Origin: CAZMZW01 sp964571135
Lineage (GTDB): Bacteria; Chloroflexota; Anaerolineae; Anaerolineales; Anaerolineaceae
NCBI GenBank assembly: GCA_964571135.1
Contig: CAZMZW010000009.1
Location: 1-64,000 of the forward strand
DNA length: 64,000 bases
Direction: 5' to 3'
Every line of letters begins with the position of its first letter. Position 1 is the first letter of the stretch. The notes beneath the pieces are model-generated. The model was not told where the DNA came from, made no database searches, and was given only the letters and a program-made list of their open reading frames with translations. Positions 42,508 through 50,903 of the stretch are shown here, piece after piece. A program made the position numbers and the translations under genes.

Positions 42508-43296
42508 ATGACTATGAAGAATCAATCGCTTCATATCTTAATAACGAATGATGATGGGGTATTTGCTCCAGGGATCCTGGCTCTGGCAAAGGAGATCCGT
42601 AAATTGGGAAAGGTGACCATTGTCGCACCTGATCATAACTGGTCGGCTTCCGGTCATGTGAAGACATTAAGCCGCCCGATGCGCGTTAAAGAAGTGGAAC
42701 TGGCAGATGGCAGTAAAGCATTTGCCTGTGATGGTGCACCTTCGGACTGTGTTGCCTTGCCAGCGCTGGGTCTCCTGCCGGAACCCATTAATTTTGTAGT
42801 ATCGGGGATTAATCCGAATTGTAATTTGGGACATGACGTCACCTATTCTGGTACGGTTACTGCTGCCATGGAAGCCGCAATTTGGAATATTCCTGCCATT
42901 GCAGTATCCCTGGATGCTCCGGAATATCATAGCGGCGGGCTGGATTATTCAACGGCTGCTCAAGTAGCTGCCACGGTGGTTACATCCGTAAATGAACATG
43001 GCCTGCCTCAAGGTGTTCTTCTGAATGTCAATGTGCCTTACTTGAAAATTAATGAACTCAAAGGTTACACGATCACCCGTCAGGGATTGCGTGTTTATCG
43101 CGATGAACTCATCCGCCGCGAGGATCCACGTGGACGTCCTTATTACTGGATTGGCGGGGATGCGCCATCTGGCGTTCCAGAGGAAGGCACGGATATAGGT
43201 ATGATTAAAAAGGGTTATGTATCTATAACGCCCCTCTCCTTAGATATGACTGCATACTCATTTATGGATGTTCTTAAAAAGTGGACAATTAAATAA
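42508..43296 (+). CDS. surE: 5'/3'-nucleotidase SurE
   Basis: Metal-dependent nucleotidase of 262 residues (SurE), which removes phosphate from nucleoside monophosphates. The metal site ILITNDDGVFAPGI is at the N-terminus, followed by VAPDHNWSASGH and VVSGINPNCNLGHDVTYSGT. The start at 42508 follows GGAGG; an ATG two codons further is also possible. It is likely co-transcribed with the transporter gene. Confidence 0.93.
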   Translation: MTMKNQSLHILITNDDGVFAPGILALAKEIRKLGKVTIVAPDHNWSASGHVKTLSRPMRVKEVELADGSKAFACDGAPSDCVALPALGLLPEPINFVVSGINPNCNLGHDVTYSGTVTAAMEAAIWNIPAIAVSLDAPEYHSGGLDYSTAAQVAATVVTSVNEHGLPQGVLLNVNVPYLKINELKGYTITRQGLRVYRDELIRREDPRGRPYYWIGGDAPSGVPEEGTDIGMIKKGYVSITPLSLDMTAYSFMDVLKKWTIK

Positions 43297-43344
43297 TTCG
43301 GCTGTGTAAATAGAAGCATATTCTGATTTGATTTTCTAGTTCTT

Positions 43345-44298
43345 ATGCGACTTATTGCAGCACTTCTCATCATTTTCTCAAATCTGTCAACTTTTTTTTC
43401 ACCGGACGTTGCGCAGGCGCCTTCAGGTTATGACCTCATTGCAGCAGTTAATGCATTGCGAGCCAGTAAAGGTTTAACAGCGTATGCGATTGACCCATTG
43501 CTGATGCTCTCAGCCCAAATGCAGGCAGAGTATCTTGCATCGCAGGCACCCGGACCGGTCAGCGGTCATGTTGGTCCCGGCGGGACAGATGCTGATGCGC
43601 GTGCAAAGGCAGTTGGATTTCCTTATGTGGTTGGGCTGGATATTAATGAGAATTGGGCTTCCATGCCGGTGGGTTCTTCCTTTGAAGATATCTTCAATGG
43701 TGTTTGGAATGACTCTGCCCATCAGCACACCATGCTGCATCAACTTGGGCAATTGGCCGGGGCTGGCATTGCTATCTCTGGCGATACGATGTACATTATT
43801 TTGGATGTGGCTGCATACTGGGGTGATGCAGGTAAAACTCCCTGGCCTACTTCCTCTGGATACAGTGCACCTGGCACTCCGGCCATTGTTTCGCAATATA
43901 TTGCGCCTGTCAAGGTTGCCACACCACTAGCCGATGGATCTGTGACCCACCAGGTCCAATCCGGTCAATCGTTGTGGAGTATTGCCATAAAATATGGCGT
44001 AAAGATAGACTCAATCCGCCGATTGAACAACATCAGTACGGATGGCACTATTTATATGGGGCAGAAATTAATCGTTAAAGGTCCCGGCTTAAGTACTCCT
44101 ACGGTTTCCCAGGTCACAGAAACCCCATCCTTATCAGATTTTTTACCGCCTAGGTCTGACGCACAAATCTTTACTACCCCAACCCCGCTCCCAACTATTA
44201 AACCGACTCAAATATTTGATCCAACTGGCTTTTTCCTTTTCCTTTTTGTTTTATGTGGAGCCGGACTCGTGCTTGTTTTTATTGGCATGAACCGCTGA
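43345..44298 (+). CDS. CAP-domain and LysM surface protein (copy 1)
   Basis: A 317-residue secreted protein: signal peptide (about 1-25), CAP/SCP domain (about 28-168) with the three conserved polar residues visible in GHVGPGG, NENWAS and QHTMLHQ, a LysM repeat at about 198-243 (THQVQSGQSLWSIAIKYG), a Thr/Pro-rich linker, and a C-terminal transmembrane segment. Together these suggest a membrane-tethered, peptidoglycan-associated protein. CAP proteins have varied and mostly unknown functions in bacteria. The next gene is a paralogue. Confidence 0.8.
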   Translation: MRLIAALLIIFSNLSTFFSPDVAQAPSGYDLIAAVNALRASKGLTAYAIDPLLMLSAQMQAEYLASQAPGPVSGHVGPGGTDADARAKAVGFPYVVGLDINENWASMPVGSSFEDIFNGVWNDSAHQHTMLHQLGQLAGAGIAISGDTMYIILDVAAYWGDAGKTPWPTSSGYSAPGTPAIVSQYIAPVKVATPLADGSVTHQVQSGQSLWSIAIKYGVKIDSIRRLNNISTDGTIYMGQKLIVKGPGLSTPTVSQVTETPSLSDFLPPRSDAQIFTTPTPLPTIKPTQIFDPTGFFLFLFVLCGAGLVLVFIGMNR

Positions 44299-44318
44299 TT
44301 GCTCAATCTTGTCTAAGA

Positions 44319-44330
44319 TATAATGACGAT
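44319..44330 (+). promoter_or_regulatory. Candidate -10 giving a leaderless transcript
   Basis: A perfect TATAAT at 44319-44324 lies 6 bases before the ATG at 44331 and there is no Shine-Dalgarno sequence. A transcript from this -10 would begin at or near the start codon. No clear -35 is present. Confidence 0.4.
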
Positions 44331-45326
44331 ATGAAAAAATCTTTTTTTCTACTGATGATTGTTCTTAGCCTGTTGCTTTCCGGATTTGTCACCCGAAACA
44401 TGGTGAGAATGAATGCCCCCGGAGCTTACGATGTGATTGCAGCGGTAAATTCACTGCGTACAAGCCAGGGTATTGCCGCCCTGGAAATAGATGGCTCATT
44501 GATGGCCGCTGCTCAGGTTCAGGCAGAGTACCTGGCTTCAATTGGTGGTTCGAATATTACCGATGGTCACCAGGGAGCTGGCGGGACTTATGCATATGAA
44601 CGCGCAGCCGCAGCTGGTTACCCTTTACCCCAGGGTGTGGACGTGAAGGAATGCTGGGCATTTGCAGATACCAGCAATTCCATTGATCAGATCATCAATG
44701 GGCTTTGGGACAATGCCATCGATAGGGAGGTGTTGCTGCATGAATATGGCAAGAATGTTGGTGCTGGCGTTTTTGAAAAAGATGGAATTGTCTATTACAT
44801 TCTAAATGTATCTGTTATCTGGGGGGTTTCCTCCAGCACAAATAGCAGTACTCCTGGCGCAACAAACAGTACTCCGGGTGCGAAAATCGCCACCCTTTCC
44901 ACCACTCCCCAGGTTGCACCTGTAATTGTTTCCACACCCAAACCGGATGGCTCACTTTCGCATGTGGTTCAAGCAAACCAGGCCATATGGAGCATCGCCA
45001 GGGCTTATGGTGTGCCCGAGGCGCAAATCCGCCTGCTAAATAATTTTGCAGCCAATGCGAATAATATTTATGTGGGTGAAACTCTGGTGATCCGCATGGC
45101 CTTTACGCCCACGCCTTTTCCGACAGCAACCATCACCCCGCGTCCGCCAACCCGAACGCCAGTTCCCCCTCAAGTCGTGGAAACATTGCAGCCCGTTCAA
45201 CCAGTATCAACGGCAGCCCCGATCTTGGGGGGAATTGACAGAACGACGATCGGCCTGCTTTTAGTCCTGCTTTGCGGCATTGGGCTGGTGCTGATCATTA
45301 TGGGAACATTACGGCGTAAAAAATAG
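44331..45326 (+). CDS. CAP-domain and LysM surface protein (copy 2)
   Basis: A 331-residue paralogue of the preceding protein with the same order of parts: signal peptide, CAP domain (AYDVIAAVNSLRTSQGIAAL, GHQGAGGTYAYERA, VKECWAF, LLHEYGKNVGAG), Ser/Thr/Pro linker, LysM (SHVVQANQAIWSIARAYG), Pro-rich linker and C-terminal transmembrane segment followed by RRKK. The shorter frame starting at the ATG at 44331 is chosen because it begins with a proper signal sequence. The tandem pair arose by duplication. Confidence 0.8.
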   Translation: MKKSFFLLMIVLSLLLSGFVTRNMVRMNAPGAYDVIAAVNSLRTSQGIAALEIDGSLMAAAQVQAEYLASIGGSNITDGHQGAGGTYAYERAAAAGYPLPQGVDVKECWAFADTSNSIDQIINGLWDNAIDREVLLHEYGKNVGAGVFEKDGIVYYILNVSVIWGVSSSTNSSTPGATNSTPGAKIATLSTTPQVAPVIVSTPKPDGSLSHVVQANQAIWSIARAYGVPEAQIRLLNNFAANANNIYVGETLVIRMAFTPTPFPTATITPRPPTRTPVPPQVVETLQPVQPVSTAAPILGGIDRTTIGLLLVLLCGIGLVLIIMGTLRRKK

Positions 45327-45344
45327 TTATTTCTCGGAAAAACG

Positions 45345-45392
45345 AAAGCGCCGGACTCACTTGTTTTGTGAGGTACTTCGCGGCGCTTTTTT
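45345..45392. terminator. Bidirectional terminator between the CAP gene and cysE
   Basis: Outer stem aaagcgccg (45345-45353) with cggcgcttt (45381-45389) and an inner stem around actcac/gtgagg, followed by T residues, between two convergent genes. Confidence 0.75.
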
Positions 45393-45434
45393 ATCCATTG
45401 ATCAGTAAAAGTAAAATAATGCGCAAGAGTAAGC

Positions 45435-46109
45435 TTAAATACTCCAATCTTCCACAGAAGCCATGATCGTTTTTTCTTCCTGCTCGTAGCGCTTTTCAAT
45501 TGCATCCAACCGCTGCATGATCAGGGTAAGCTCATCCCCAACCATATCCGGCATCTTATTGTGGTTCAGGTCAGGAATCATCTTTTGTTTATGGATCTTG
45601 TGTTCCACCACCTTACCGGGAACTCCCACGACAACTGAATCGCGTGGAACACTCTCCACAACCACAGCATTGGCACCCACCCGGCTGCATTCACCCAGGG
45701 TAATGGCTCCCAGGATTTGTGCGCCTGCGCCAATCACCACCCCTTCTTCAAGGGTTGGGTGGCGTTTGCCCTTTTTTAAGCTAACCCCGCCCAGCGTTAC
45801 CCCATGATACAAAGTAACATCTTTACCAATTTCAGCTGTCTCACCGATCACCACACCCATCCCGTGATCGATAAAAACCCCCGTGCTTATTTTAGCTCCC
45901 GGATGTATCTCTATGCCGGTAAAAAAGCGGTTGAATTGGGCCAACCAGCGGGCAAGCAATCTTAATCGATGTTCCCATAACCAGTGAGTGACGCGGTAAC
46001 CCCAGATCGCATGAACTCCTGAATAGCACAGCAGGACTTCCAACCAATTACGAGCGGCTGGATCCCTTTCTATCGCAACTTGGATATCATTCCGCATGTT
46101 CTTAAACAT
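45435..46109 (-). CDS. cysE: Serine O-acetyltransferase
   Basis: Makes O-acetylserine for cysteine synthesis. The 224-residue protein has the alpha-helical N-terminal part followed by left-handed beta-helix hexapeptide repeats (IHPGAKISTGVFIDHGMGVVI, GETAEIGKDVTLYHGVTLGG, VVIGAGAQILGAI). The catalytic His and Asp are in FIDHGMGVVIG and the following loop. It is a shorter form than E. coli CysE, with a C-terminal tail of about 45 residues after the helix. It starts 10 bases after cysK. Confidence 0.94.
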   Translation of the reverse strand: MFKNMRNDIQVAIERDPAARNWLEVLLCYSGVHAIWGYRVTHWLWEHRLRLLARWLAQFNRFFTGIEIHPGAKISTGVFIDHGMGVVIGETAEIGKDVTLYHGVTLGGVSLKKGKRHPTLEEGVVIGAGAQILGAITLGECSRVGANAVVVESVPRDSVVVGVPGKVVEHKIHKQKMIPDLNHNKMPDMVGDELTLIMQRLDAIEKRYEQEEKTIMASVEDWSI

Positions 46110-46119
46110 TTTCCCTCCC

Positions 46120-47049
46120 TTAGACCAGGTCTTTAAATAAATCTGTGCTTAAGTAGCGTTCTCCAAATGAAGGGATGATTACAACGATCAGCTTACCCTT
46201 GTTTTCCTCACGGCGGGCAACTTCCAATGCTGCCCAGGTGGCAGCTCCGCTGGATATACCAACCAGAAGACCTTCCATACGCGCCATCATACGAGCCATA
46301 GTAAAGGCATCTTCATTTTTTACCCGGATAATCTCATCAATGATTTTCATATTCAGAATCGAAGGGATAAAACCAGCGCCGATGCCCTGAAGAGGGTGTG
46401 GCCCTTTTTTCCCTCCAGATAGCACCGGGGAAGCATCCGGTTCCACAGCAACACAGCGAAAAGATGGCTTTAACGCTTTAATGGTTTCGCCCACACCTGT
46501 AATTGTCCCGCCGGTACCAACTCCTGCCACCAGGATATCGGCTTTCCCATCGGTATCCTTCCATATCTCCATTGCCGTGGTACGGCGGTGTACCTCAGGG
46601 TTGGCAGGATTTTCAAACTGGTTGGGAATAAAATAGCGCGGGTCTGAACCTTTAAGTTCCTCAGCTTTGCGGATCGCACCAGCCATACCTTCGCTGCCCG
46701 GGGTCAGGATCAATTCAGCTCCAAATGCTTTTAATAGAATCTGGCGTTCTTTACTCATGGTCTCCGGCATGGTGAAAGCGCATCGATAACCACGCGCAGC
46801 ACAAACAAATGCAAGCCCAATACCGGTATTGCCGCTGGTGGGTTCCAGGATAATTGTGTCCTTATTAATTAATCCATTTTTTTCAGCTGATTCGATCATC
46901 GCAAGACCAATCCGGTCTTTGACGCTGTGGGAAGGGTTAAAATACTCAAGTTTAACAACCACCTCTGCTACTGCACCTTTGGTGATGCGTTTCAAACGTA
47001 CCAGCGGAGTATTTCCGACCAGTTCGGTAATGCTATTGGCAATCTTCAT
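46120..47049 (-). CDS. cysK: Cysteine synthase A
   Basis: PLP-dependent O-acetylserine sulfhydrylase of 309 residues. The PLP lysine is Lys44 in NPSHSVKDRIG, the substrate loop is EPTSGNTGIGLA, and the phosphate cradle is AGVGTGGTITGVGE. With cysE it forms the cysteine-synthesis operon (cysK first). A 190-base structured leader with a terminator-like hairpin lies between its promoter and start. Confidence 0.96.
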   Translation of the reverse strand: MKIANSITELVGNTPLVRLKRITKGAVAEVVVKLEYFNPSHSVKDRIGLAMIESAEKNGLINKDTIILEPTSGNTGIGLAFVCAARGYRCAFTMPETMSKERQILLKAFGAELILTPGSEGMAGAIRKAEELKGSDPRYFIPNQFENPANPEVHRRTTAMEIWKDTDGKADILVAGVGTGGTITGVGETIKALKPSFRCVAVEPDASPVLSGGKKGPHPLQGIGAGFIPSILNMKIIDEIIRVKNEDAFTMARMMARMEGLLVGISSGAATWAALEVARREENKGKLIVVIIPSFGERYLSTDLFKDLV

Positions 47050-47059
47050 TTTTCACCTC

Positions 47060-47238
47060 TTTAAAAATAAAAACCATCTGATGAATTCGGCAAAAACCCA
47101 TTTTCTCATTGATCGAGACTGGTACCGCCGTTGACATCAGATGGCTATTAATATTTTAGCCAGGCGGTGATTAGTTCCAGTCCCGCCCTGGACAGATGCA
47201 ATTTGCCATTAAGTGCTCCAAATGAACCTAATATTTTC
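47060..47238 (-). ncRNA. Structured leader RNA upstream of cysK (candidate riboswitch or attenuator)
   Basis: On the minus strand a hairpin (47191-47160, stem ccagg.cgg/ccgcctgg with one bulge) has GGGACTGG in its 5' arm and loop, which can pair over eight bases (one G-U) with CCAGTCTC at 47122-47115. Downstream a 10-bp stem (47144-47135 with 47083-47074) is followed by T-rich sequence just before the cysK ribosome site. Inside that stem are a second helix (47130-47127 with 47091-47088) and TCTC/GAGA, which uses the same TCTC as the long-range pairing. Alternative pairings plus a terminator-like end are what a cis-regulator looks like. The ligand is unknown; it does not match a T-box or the SAM riboswitch consensus by eye. 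Confidence 0.55.
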
Positions 47239-47244
47239 AAATTG

Positions 47245-47274
47245 ATTATACCTGATTGTAAAACAGACTGACAA
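47245..47274 (-). promoter_or_regulatory. cysK leader promoter
   Basis: On the minus strand TTGTCA (47274-47269), an 18-base spacer and a perfect TATAAT (47250-47245) form a promoter that would start the leader at about 47238. Confidence 0.7.
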
Positions 47275-47371
47275 CAAGAACCATATGAGCACTATTAATT
47301 ATTTGCCGCAACTAAAGATACAGAAAAACGTAAATAAAATACAGAAAATTCAATTATGATCAGAGGCAGTT

Positions 47372-47806
47372 ATGAATAAAAAATTATTTCGTAAACCGCT
47401 CAATGCCATGCTGGGGGGTGTTTGTGCGGGGTTGGGCGAGTACCTTGGAATCGACCCTTTGTTTATCCGTTTGTTTCTTGTGCTTTGGGCGGTGACCGGT
47501 GGTAGTGTGGTCCTGGTGTATTTGATCCTGTGGGTGGTTATCCCAGCCGAAGGGGATGATTCTCCAATGAACCTTGATCTGCGTATTAAACAGATGGGCA
47601 GGGAAATTTCTGATGTAGCTCGGCATCCAAATTCACAATTGATCACATATGCCGGTGTGGGATTAATTGGAATGGGAGTACTTTTTCTTCTCCAGCAGTC
47701 TGGGTTCTTTTGGTCTAAATGGTTTAATTGGGATCTGATCTGGCCAATGGCTCTGGTTCTGGTAGGAGCAACCATCCTGATTCGCTCCTTGATACGAAAA
47801 AAATAA
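47372..47806 (+). CDS. PspC-domain membrane protein
   Basis: A 144-residue protein starting KKLFRKPLNAMLGGVCAGLG, with EYLGIDPLFIRLFLVLWAV, the PspC signature, over the first 60 residues. Two further hydrophobic segments follow (about 88-108 and 118-135). PspC-domain proteins are linked to membrane-stress responses in some bacteria, but the rest of a Psp system is not present here. Confidence 0.83.
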   Translation: MNKKLFRKPLNAMLGGVCAGLGEYLGIDPLFIRLFLVLWAVTGGSVVLVYLILWVVIPAEGDDSPMNLDLRIKQMGREISDVARHPNSQLITYAGVGLIGMGVLFLLQQSGFFWSKWFNWDLIWPMALVLVGATILIRSLIRKK

Positions 47807-47995
47807 TTAAAAATTACCCTCCCAACCGATTGAGGGGGGCAACCGGCTGGAAGGGCAAAATTATCATAACATGATATTTCATTTCATTCAAGATTTTTGT
47901 AATTATTTAAGATAATAACTATCTTGAATATGTATTGGAACTTTTTTTTATCAGATGCGTCTATAAGTTGAATCAATAAATCTATTGGAGAAAAA

Positions 47996-48721
47996 ATGAC
48001 TAAAAAAATATCTTTGTTGAGCGTTCTGTTATTAATTGGATTCCTGATGACTGCTTGCGGTACGCCGGCAGCGATTACGGTCAGCTCGCCGGCTCAAATT
48101 CCACAGATCAGTGCCAGTGGATCCGGCCTTGTGCATGTTGTACCGGATATTGCATACGTATATATCGGTGTTCGCAGCCAGGGCATCACAGTGGCAGCCG
48201 CTTTGAAAACGAATAATCAATCTGCGAAAGATATTAAAGACGCGCTCGTTGCCCAAAAGGTGGCAGAAAAGGATATCCAGACATCCAGCTTCAATGTGTA
48301 TCCACAACAATATGATACTGCCGGAAAACCAGTCCCCACATTTTATGCGGTGGATAATACAGTGTATGTCACTATCCGAAATCTGGATGCAATCGGTACG
48401 ATCCTTGACCTTGTGGCAGCAACCGGAGCCAACAGCATCAACGGCGTCTATTTTGACCTTTCGAATAAGGATGCCGCCCAGGAACAAGCCCGCCAAATGG
48501 CGGTCGAACAGGCGAAAAAGCAGGCAGAACAGATTGCCAGTCTTACCGGGGTGAAATTAGGCAAACTGATCAATATCAATGTCTATTCCAGCGGTGCTCC
48601 TTATGCGATGGAAGGTAAAGGCGGCGGTGGATCAGCAATGGCTGGGTCCTCTGTGCCAGTTTCAACCGGGCAAATGACCATTACGGCAGATGCAAGCCTC
48701 GCGTACGAGATCATACAATAG
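47996..48721 (+). CDS. SIMPL-domain (DUF541) lipoprotein
   Basis: A 241-residue lipoprotein with a signal ending in the lipobox MTAC (Cys near residue 21), then a SIMPL/DUF541 domain (about 38-241): ISASGSGLVHVVPDIAYVYI, IGTILDLVAATGANSINGV and a C-terminal repeat of the fold. The role of these exported proteins is poorly known. The ribosome site is ggag. A terminator follows the stop. Confidence 0.85.
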   Translation: MTKKISLLSVLLLIGFLMTACGTPAAITVSSPAQIPQISASGSGLVHVVPDIAYVYIGVRSQGITVAAALKTNNQSAKDIKDALVAQKVAEKDIQTSSFNVYPQQYDTAGKPVPTFYAVDNTVYVTIRNLDAIGTILDLVAATGANSINGVYFDLSNKDAAQEQARQMAVEQAKKQAEQIASLTGVKLGKLININVYSSGAPYAMEGKGGGGSAMAGSSVPVSTGQMTITADASLAYEIIQ

Positions 48722-48741
48722 AGAAATTAATTTTGGGAAAG

Positions 48742-48780
48742 GCAGGTGCAGGTATTAGAACCCGCGCCTGCTTTTTATTT
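48742..48780. terminator. Terminator after the SIMPL gene
   Basis: An 11-bp G/C-rich stem (gcaggtgcagg with cccgcgcctgc, one mismatch) is followed by ttttt and overlaps the end of the convergent cdsA gene. Confidence 0.75.
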
Positions 48781-49587
48781 AATCCAAAACCAGGTGATTA
48801 AATAATAGCTGATGACTCCCGCCCATAACCAGGTATCCACCCGATCGAGAATCCCACCATGTCCCGGGATCAGATTGCTGGAATCTTTAAGATTGAACTG
48901 GCGCTTGAGCATACTTTCCCCCAGATCCCCCAGCAAAGCAAAGATGCTGACGATGGAAGTCAATAGCAAACCATTAATGGCATTGATATGGTTTGAGAGC
49001 GGATGTACAAGAGTTCCAAAAATAAAACCAAATAAACCCGCGCAGATAACTCCCCCCAAGAAACCTTCTATGGATTTGGCAGGGCTGACTTTTACTGAGA
49101 TCTTATGCCTGCCAAATGATGAACCAATCAGATAAGCGCCGACATCGCTGATTCCTACACCCAATATGGCCAGGATGATCCAATACAATCCTTCCGGTAA
49201 AAAACGCAATGCAACCACGTAACTTCCCAACCAGCCAACATAGATCAGCCCCCCCAGGCTGAAACATAGATCAATTCCTGCGGTTGTTACCCCTTTTTCA
49301 TATGCAATGGTGTGGTAAGCCATGGAGATCAAAACAAGGCAGGAAAAAATTATTGCGGTCAGATCAAACCCTGGTAGTACTTTGGAAAGGGCCAGGCACA
49401 CTGTTCCTCCAACCAGGATAATGAGATTGGGCGAGTATTTAGCCTCTTTAAACATGCGCCAGAATTCCCAGGCACCTAAACCCAGGATAGCGGCTGCGGC
49501 CAAAAGAAAAATCCACCCGCCTGCAATGACTACAAGCAGGCAGGCAGGGATAAAAATCAGAGCGCTGAGTATTCGTTTACCCAGCAT
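48775..49587 (-). CDS. cdsA: Phosphatidate cytidylyltransferase
   Basis: Integral membrane enzyme of 270 residues that makes CDP-diacylglycerol. About eight hydrophobic segments and the C-terminal family signature LKDSSNLIPGHGGILDRVDT are present. I chose the ATG at 49587 (MLGKRILSALIF), 11 bases inside the end of uppS, over a frame that begins far upstream inside uppS. The overlap indicates coupled translation. Some of the first segment could be shorter if a downstream start is used. Confidence 0.92.
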   Translation of the reverse strand: MLGKRILSALIFIPACLLVVIAGGWIFLLAAAAILGLGAWEFWRMFKEAKYSPNLIILVGGTVCLALSKVLPGFDLTAIIFSCLVLISMAYHTIAYEKGVTTAGIDLCFSLGGLIYVGWLGSYVVALRFLPEGLYWIILAILGVGISDVGAYLIGSSFGRHKISVKVSPAKSIEGFLGGVICAGLFGFIFGTLVHPLSNHINAINGLLLTSIVSIFALLGDLGESMLKRQFNLKDSSNLIPGHGGILDRVDTWLWAGVISYYLITWFWIK

Positions 49588-50332
49588 AGGATTGGCTTTC
49601 CCCGCGTTTGGATGATTTGCGGCTGCCAAAACGTCTATCGCGGTTCCCATACTCAATAATGGCTTTATGTAATTCCTCTTTGTCAAAATCAGGCCATAAT
49701 ACCGGTGTGAAATACCATTCTGAGTAAGCGGTCTGCCAAAGCAGAAAGTTGGATGTGCGCATTTCTCCAGAGGTACGGATGACCAGATCCGGATCAGGAA
49801 GCCCGTTGGTAAATAAATTTTGGCTGATGATTTGTTCATTCACTTGGTCGGGTTTAATTCCTTGTTTGATAATGTTTTCAAGTGCATAGACAATCTCATC
49901 CCGGCTGCCGTAATTCCAGGCAATAGTAAGAACTAATCGCTGATTATTTTTTGTCAATTGGATCGCCGATTCCACCTTTTTACGCAAGGAAGGATTCAGC
50001 TGTTCAAGACGGCCGATATGTCTGAGCCGTGTGCCCTGTTTATTTAATTCATCCATCTCTTTTTCAATGGATTCAGCCAGGATTTGCATCAACCCATCGA
50101 CCTCATCCGGCGGTCGTTTCCAATTTTCCGTTGAGAAAGCATAAATGGTTAAATACTTCACGCCGAATTCTACACAGGCTTTGATAATCTGGCGTAAATT
50201 TTCAGTTCCAGCGCGGTGGCCGGCGATATGCAGCAGATGGCGTTTTTCCGCCCACCGTCCGTTACCATCCATAATGATCGCGATATGAGCAGGAATTTTT
50301 GCAAATTCTTCTGCTGGTTTTTGTTCGGGCAT
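49577..50332 (-). CDS. uppS: Isoprenyl (undecaprenyl) diphosphate synthase
   Basis: cis-Prenyltransferase of 251 residues that makes the lipid carrier for wall synthesis. The family motifs are HIAIIMDGNGRWA at the N-terminus, GHRAGTENLRQIIKACVEFG, YLTIYAFSTENWKRP and the C-terminal PDLVIRTSGEMRTSNFLLWQ. It starts 13 bases after frr. Confidence 0.95.
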   Translation of the reverse strand: MPEQKPAEEFAKIPAHIAIIMDGNGRWAEKRHLLHIAGHRAGTENLRQIIKACVEFGVKYLTIYAFSTENWKRPPDEVDGLMQILAESIEKEMDELNKQGTRLRHIGRLEQLNPSLRKKVESAIQLTKNNQRLVLTIAWNYGSRDEIVYALENIIKQGIKPDQVNEQIISQNLFTNGLPDPDLVIRTSGEMRTSNFLLWQTAYSEWYFTPVLWPDFDKEELHKAIIEYGNRDRRFGSRKSSKRGESQSYAG

Positions 50333-50345
50333 TCTATATCCTGAA

Positions 50346-50903
50346 TTAGACTTCCATTATCTCTTTGACCTTTTTCTCACCGATTTTATCTATTTCTTCG
50401 ATGATTTTATCGGTTAACTTCTGGATTTCCTCCTCGCCAGTTTTAAGATCGTCTTCGGAAAGCAGTTTGGCATCTTCATATTCACGCAGTTCCTTAATGA
50501 TGTCCCGGCGAACATTCCGGATGGCGATCCGCGATTCTTCCAACCGGCTATGGACAAATTTGGTTAAATCGTGCCTCCGTTCCTCATTCAACGGAGGGAG
50601 ATTAAGCCGAATTACTTTGCCATCGCTTAATGGGTTTAAACCAAGCTCCGATGCTAGAATGGCTTTCTCGATATCCTTAATGGAAGTGATATCAAACGGA
50701 CGGATGAGCAGTTGACGTGGTTCTGGTACGCTGATGGTAGCCAGTTGAATAAGCGGAGCTGCAGCGCCATAATACTCAATTTGCATTTTTTCTATCAATG
50801 CTGGGCTGGCACGCCCGGTACGTACACCGGCTAAATCCTCCTCAAGAGCCGTAATGGCGCTCTTCATTCTTCTTTCAGCCTCAGCTAAAGATTCTTTAAT
50901 CAT
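50346..50903 (-). CDS. frr: Ribosome recycling factor
   Basis: RRF of 185 residues with the long three-helix bundle and the loop GRASPALIEKMQIEYYG; also IRLNLPPLNEERRHDLTKFV. It releases ribosomes after termination together with EF-G. It is followed by uppS and cdsA. In many bacteria frr directly follows pyrH, but here pyrH is more than 10 kb away. Confidence 0.97.
   Translation of the reverse strand: MIKESLAEAERRMKSAITALEEDLAGVRTGRASPALIEKMQIEYYGAAAPLIQLATISVPEPRQLLIRPFDITSIKDIEKAILASELGLNPLSDGKVIRLNLPPLNEERRHDLTKFVHSRLEESRIAIRNVRRDIIKELREYEDAKLLSEDDLKTGEEEIQKLTDKIIEEIDKIGEKKVKEIMEV

Noticed and set aside
47115..47130. T-box-like sequence ggcggtacc in the cysK leader
   Set aside because: The base that should pair with the tRNA NCCA end is changed (C for T), no Stem I or AGTA element is seen, and the terminator does not use the motif in the T-box manner. 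Kept as an unassigned leader RNA.
49588..49839. 84-codon N-terminal extension of cdsA
   Set aside because: The extra part overlaps uppS in another frame and is not hydrophobic or family-like; the conserved protein begins at the ATG at 49587.
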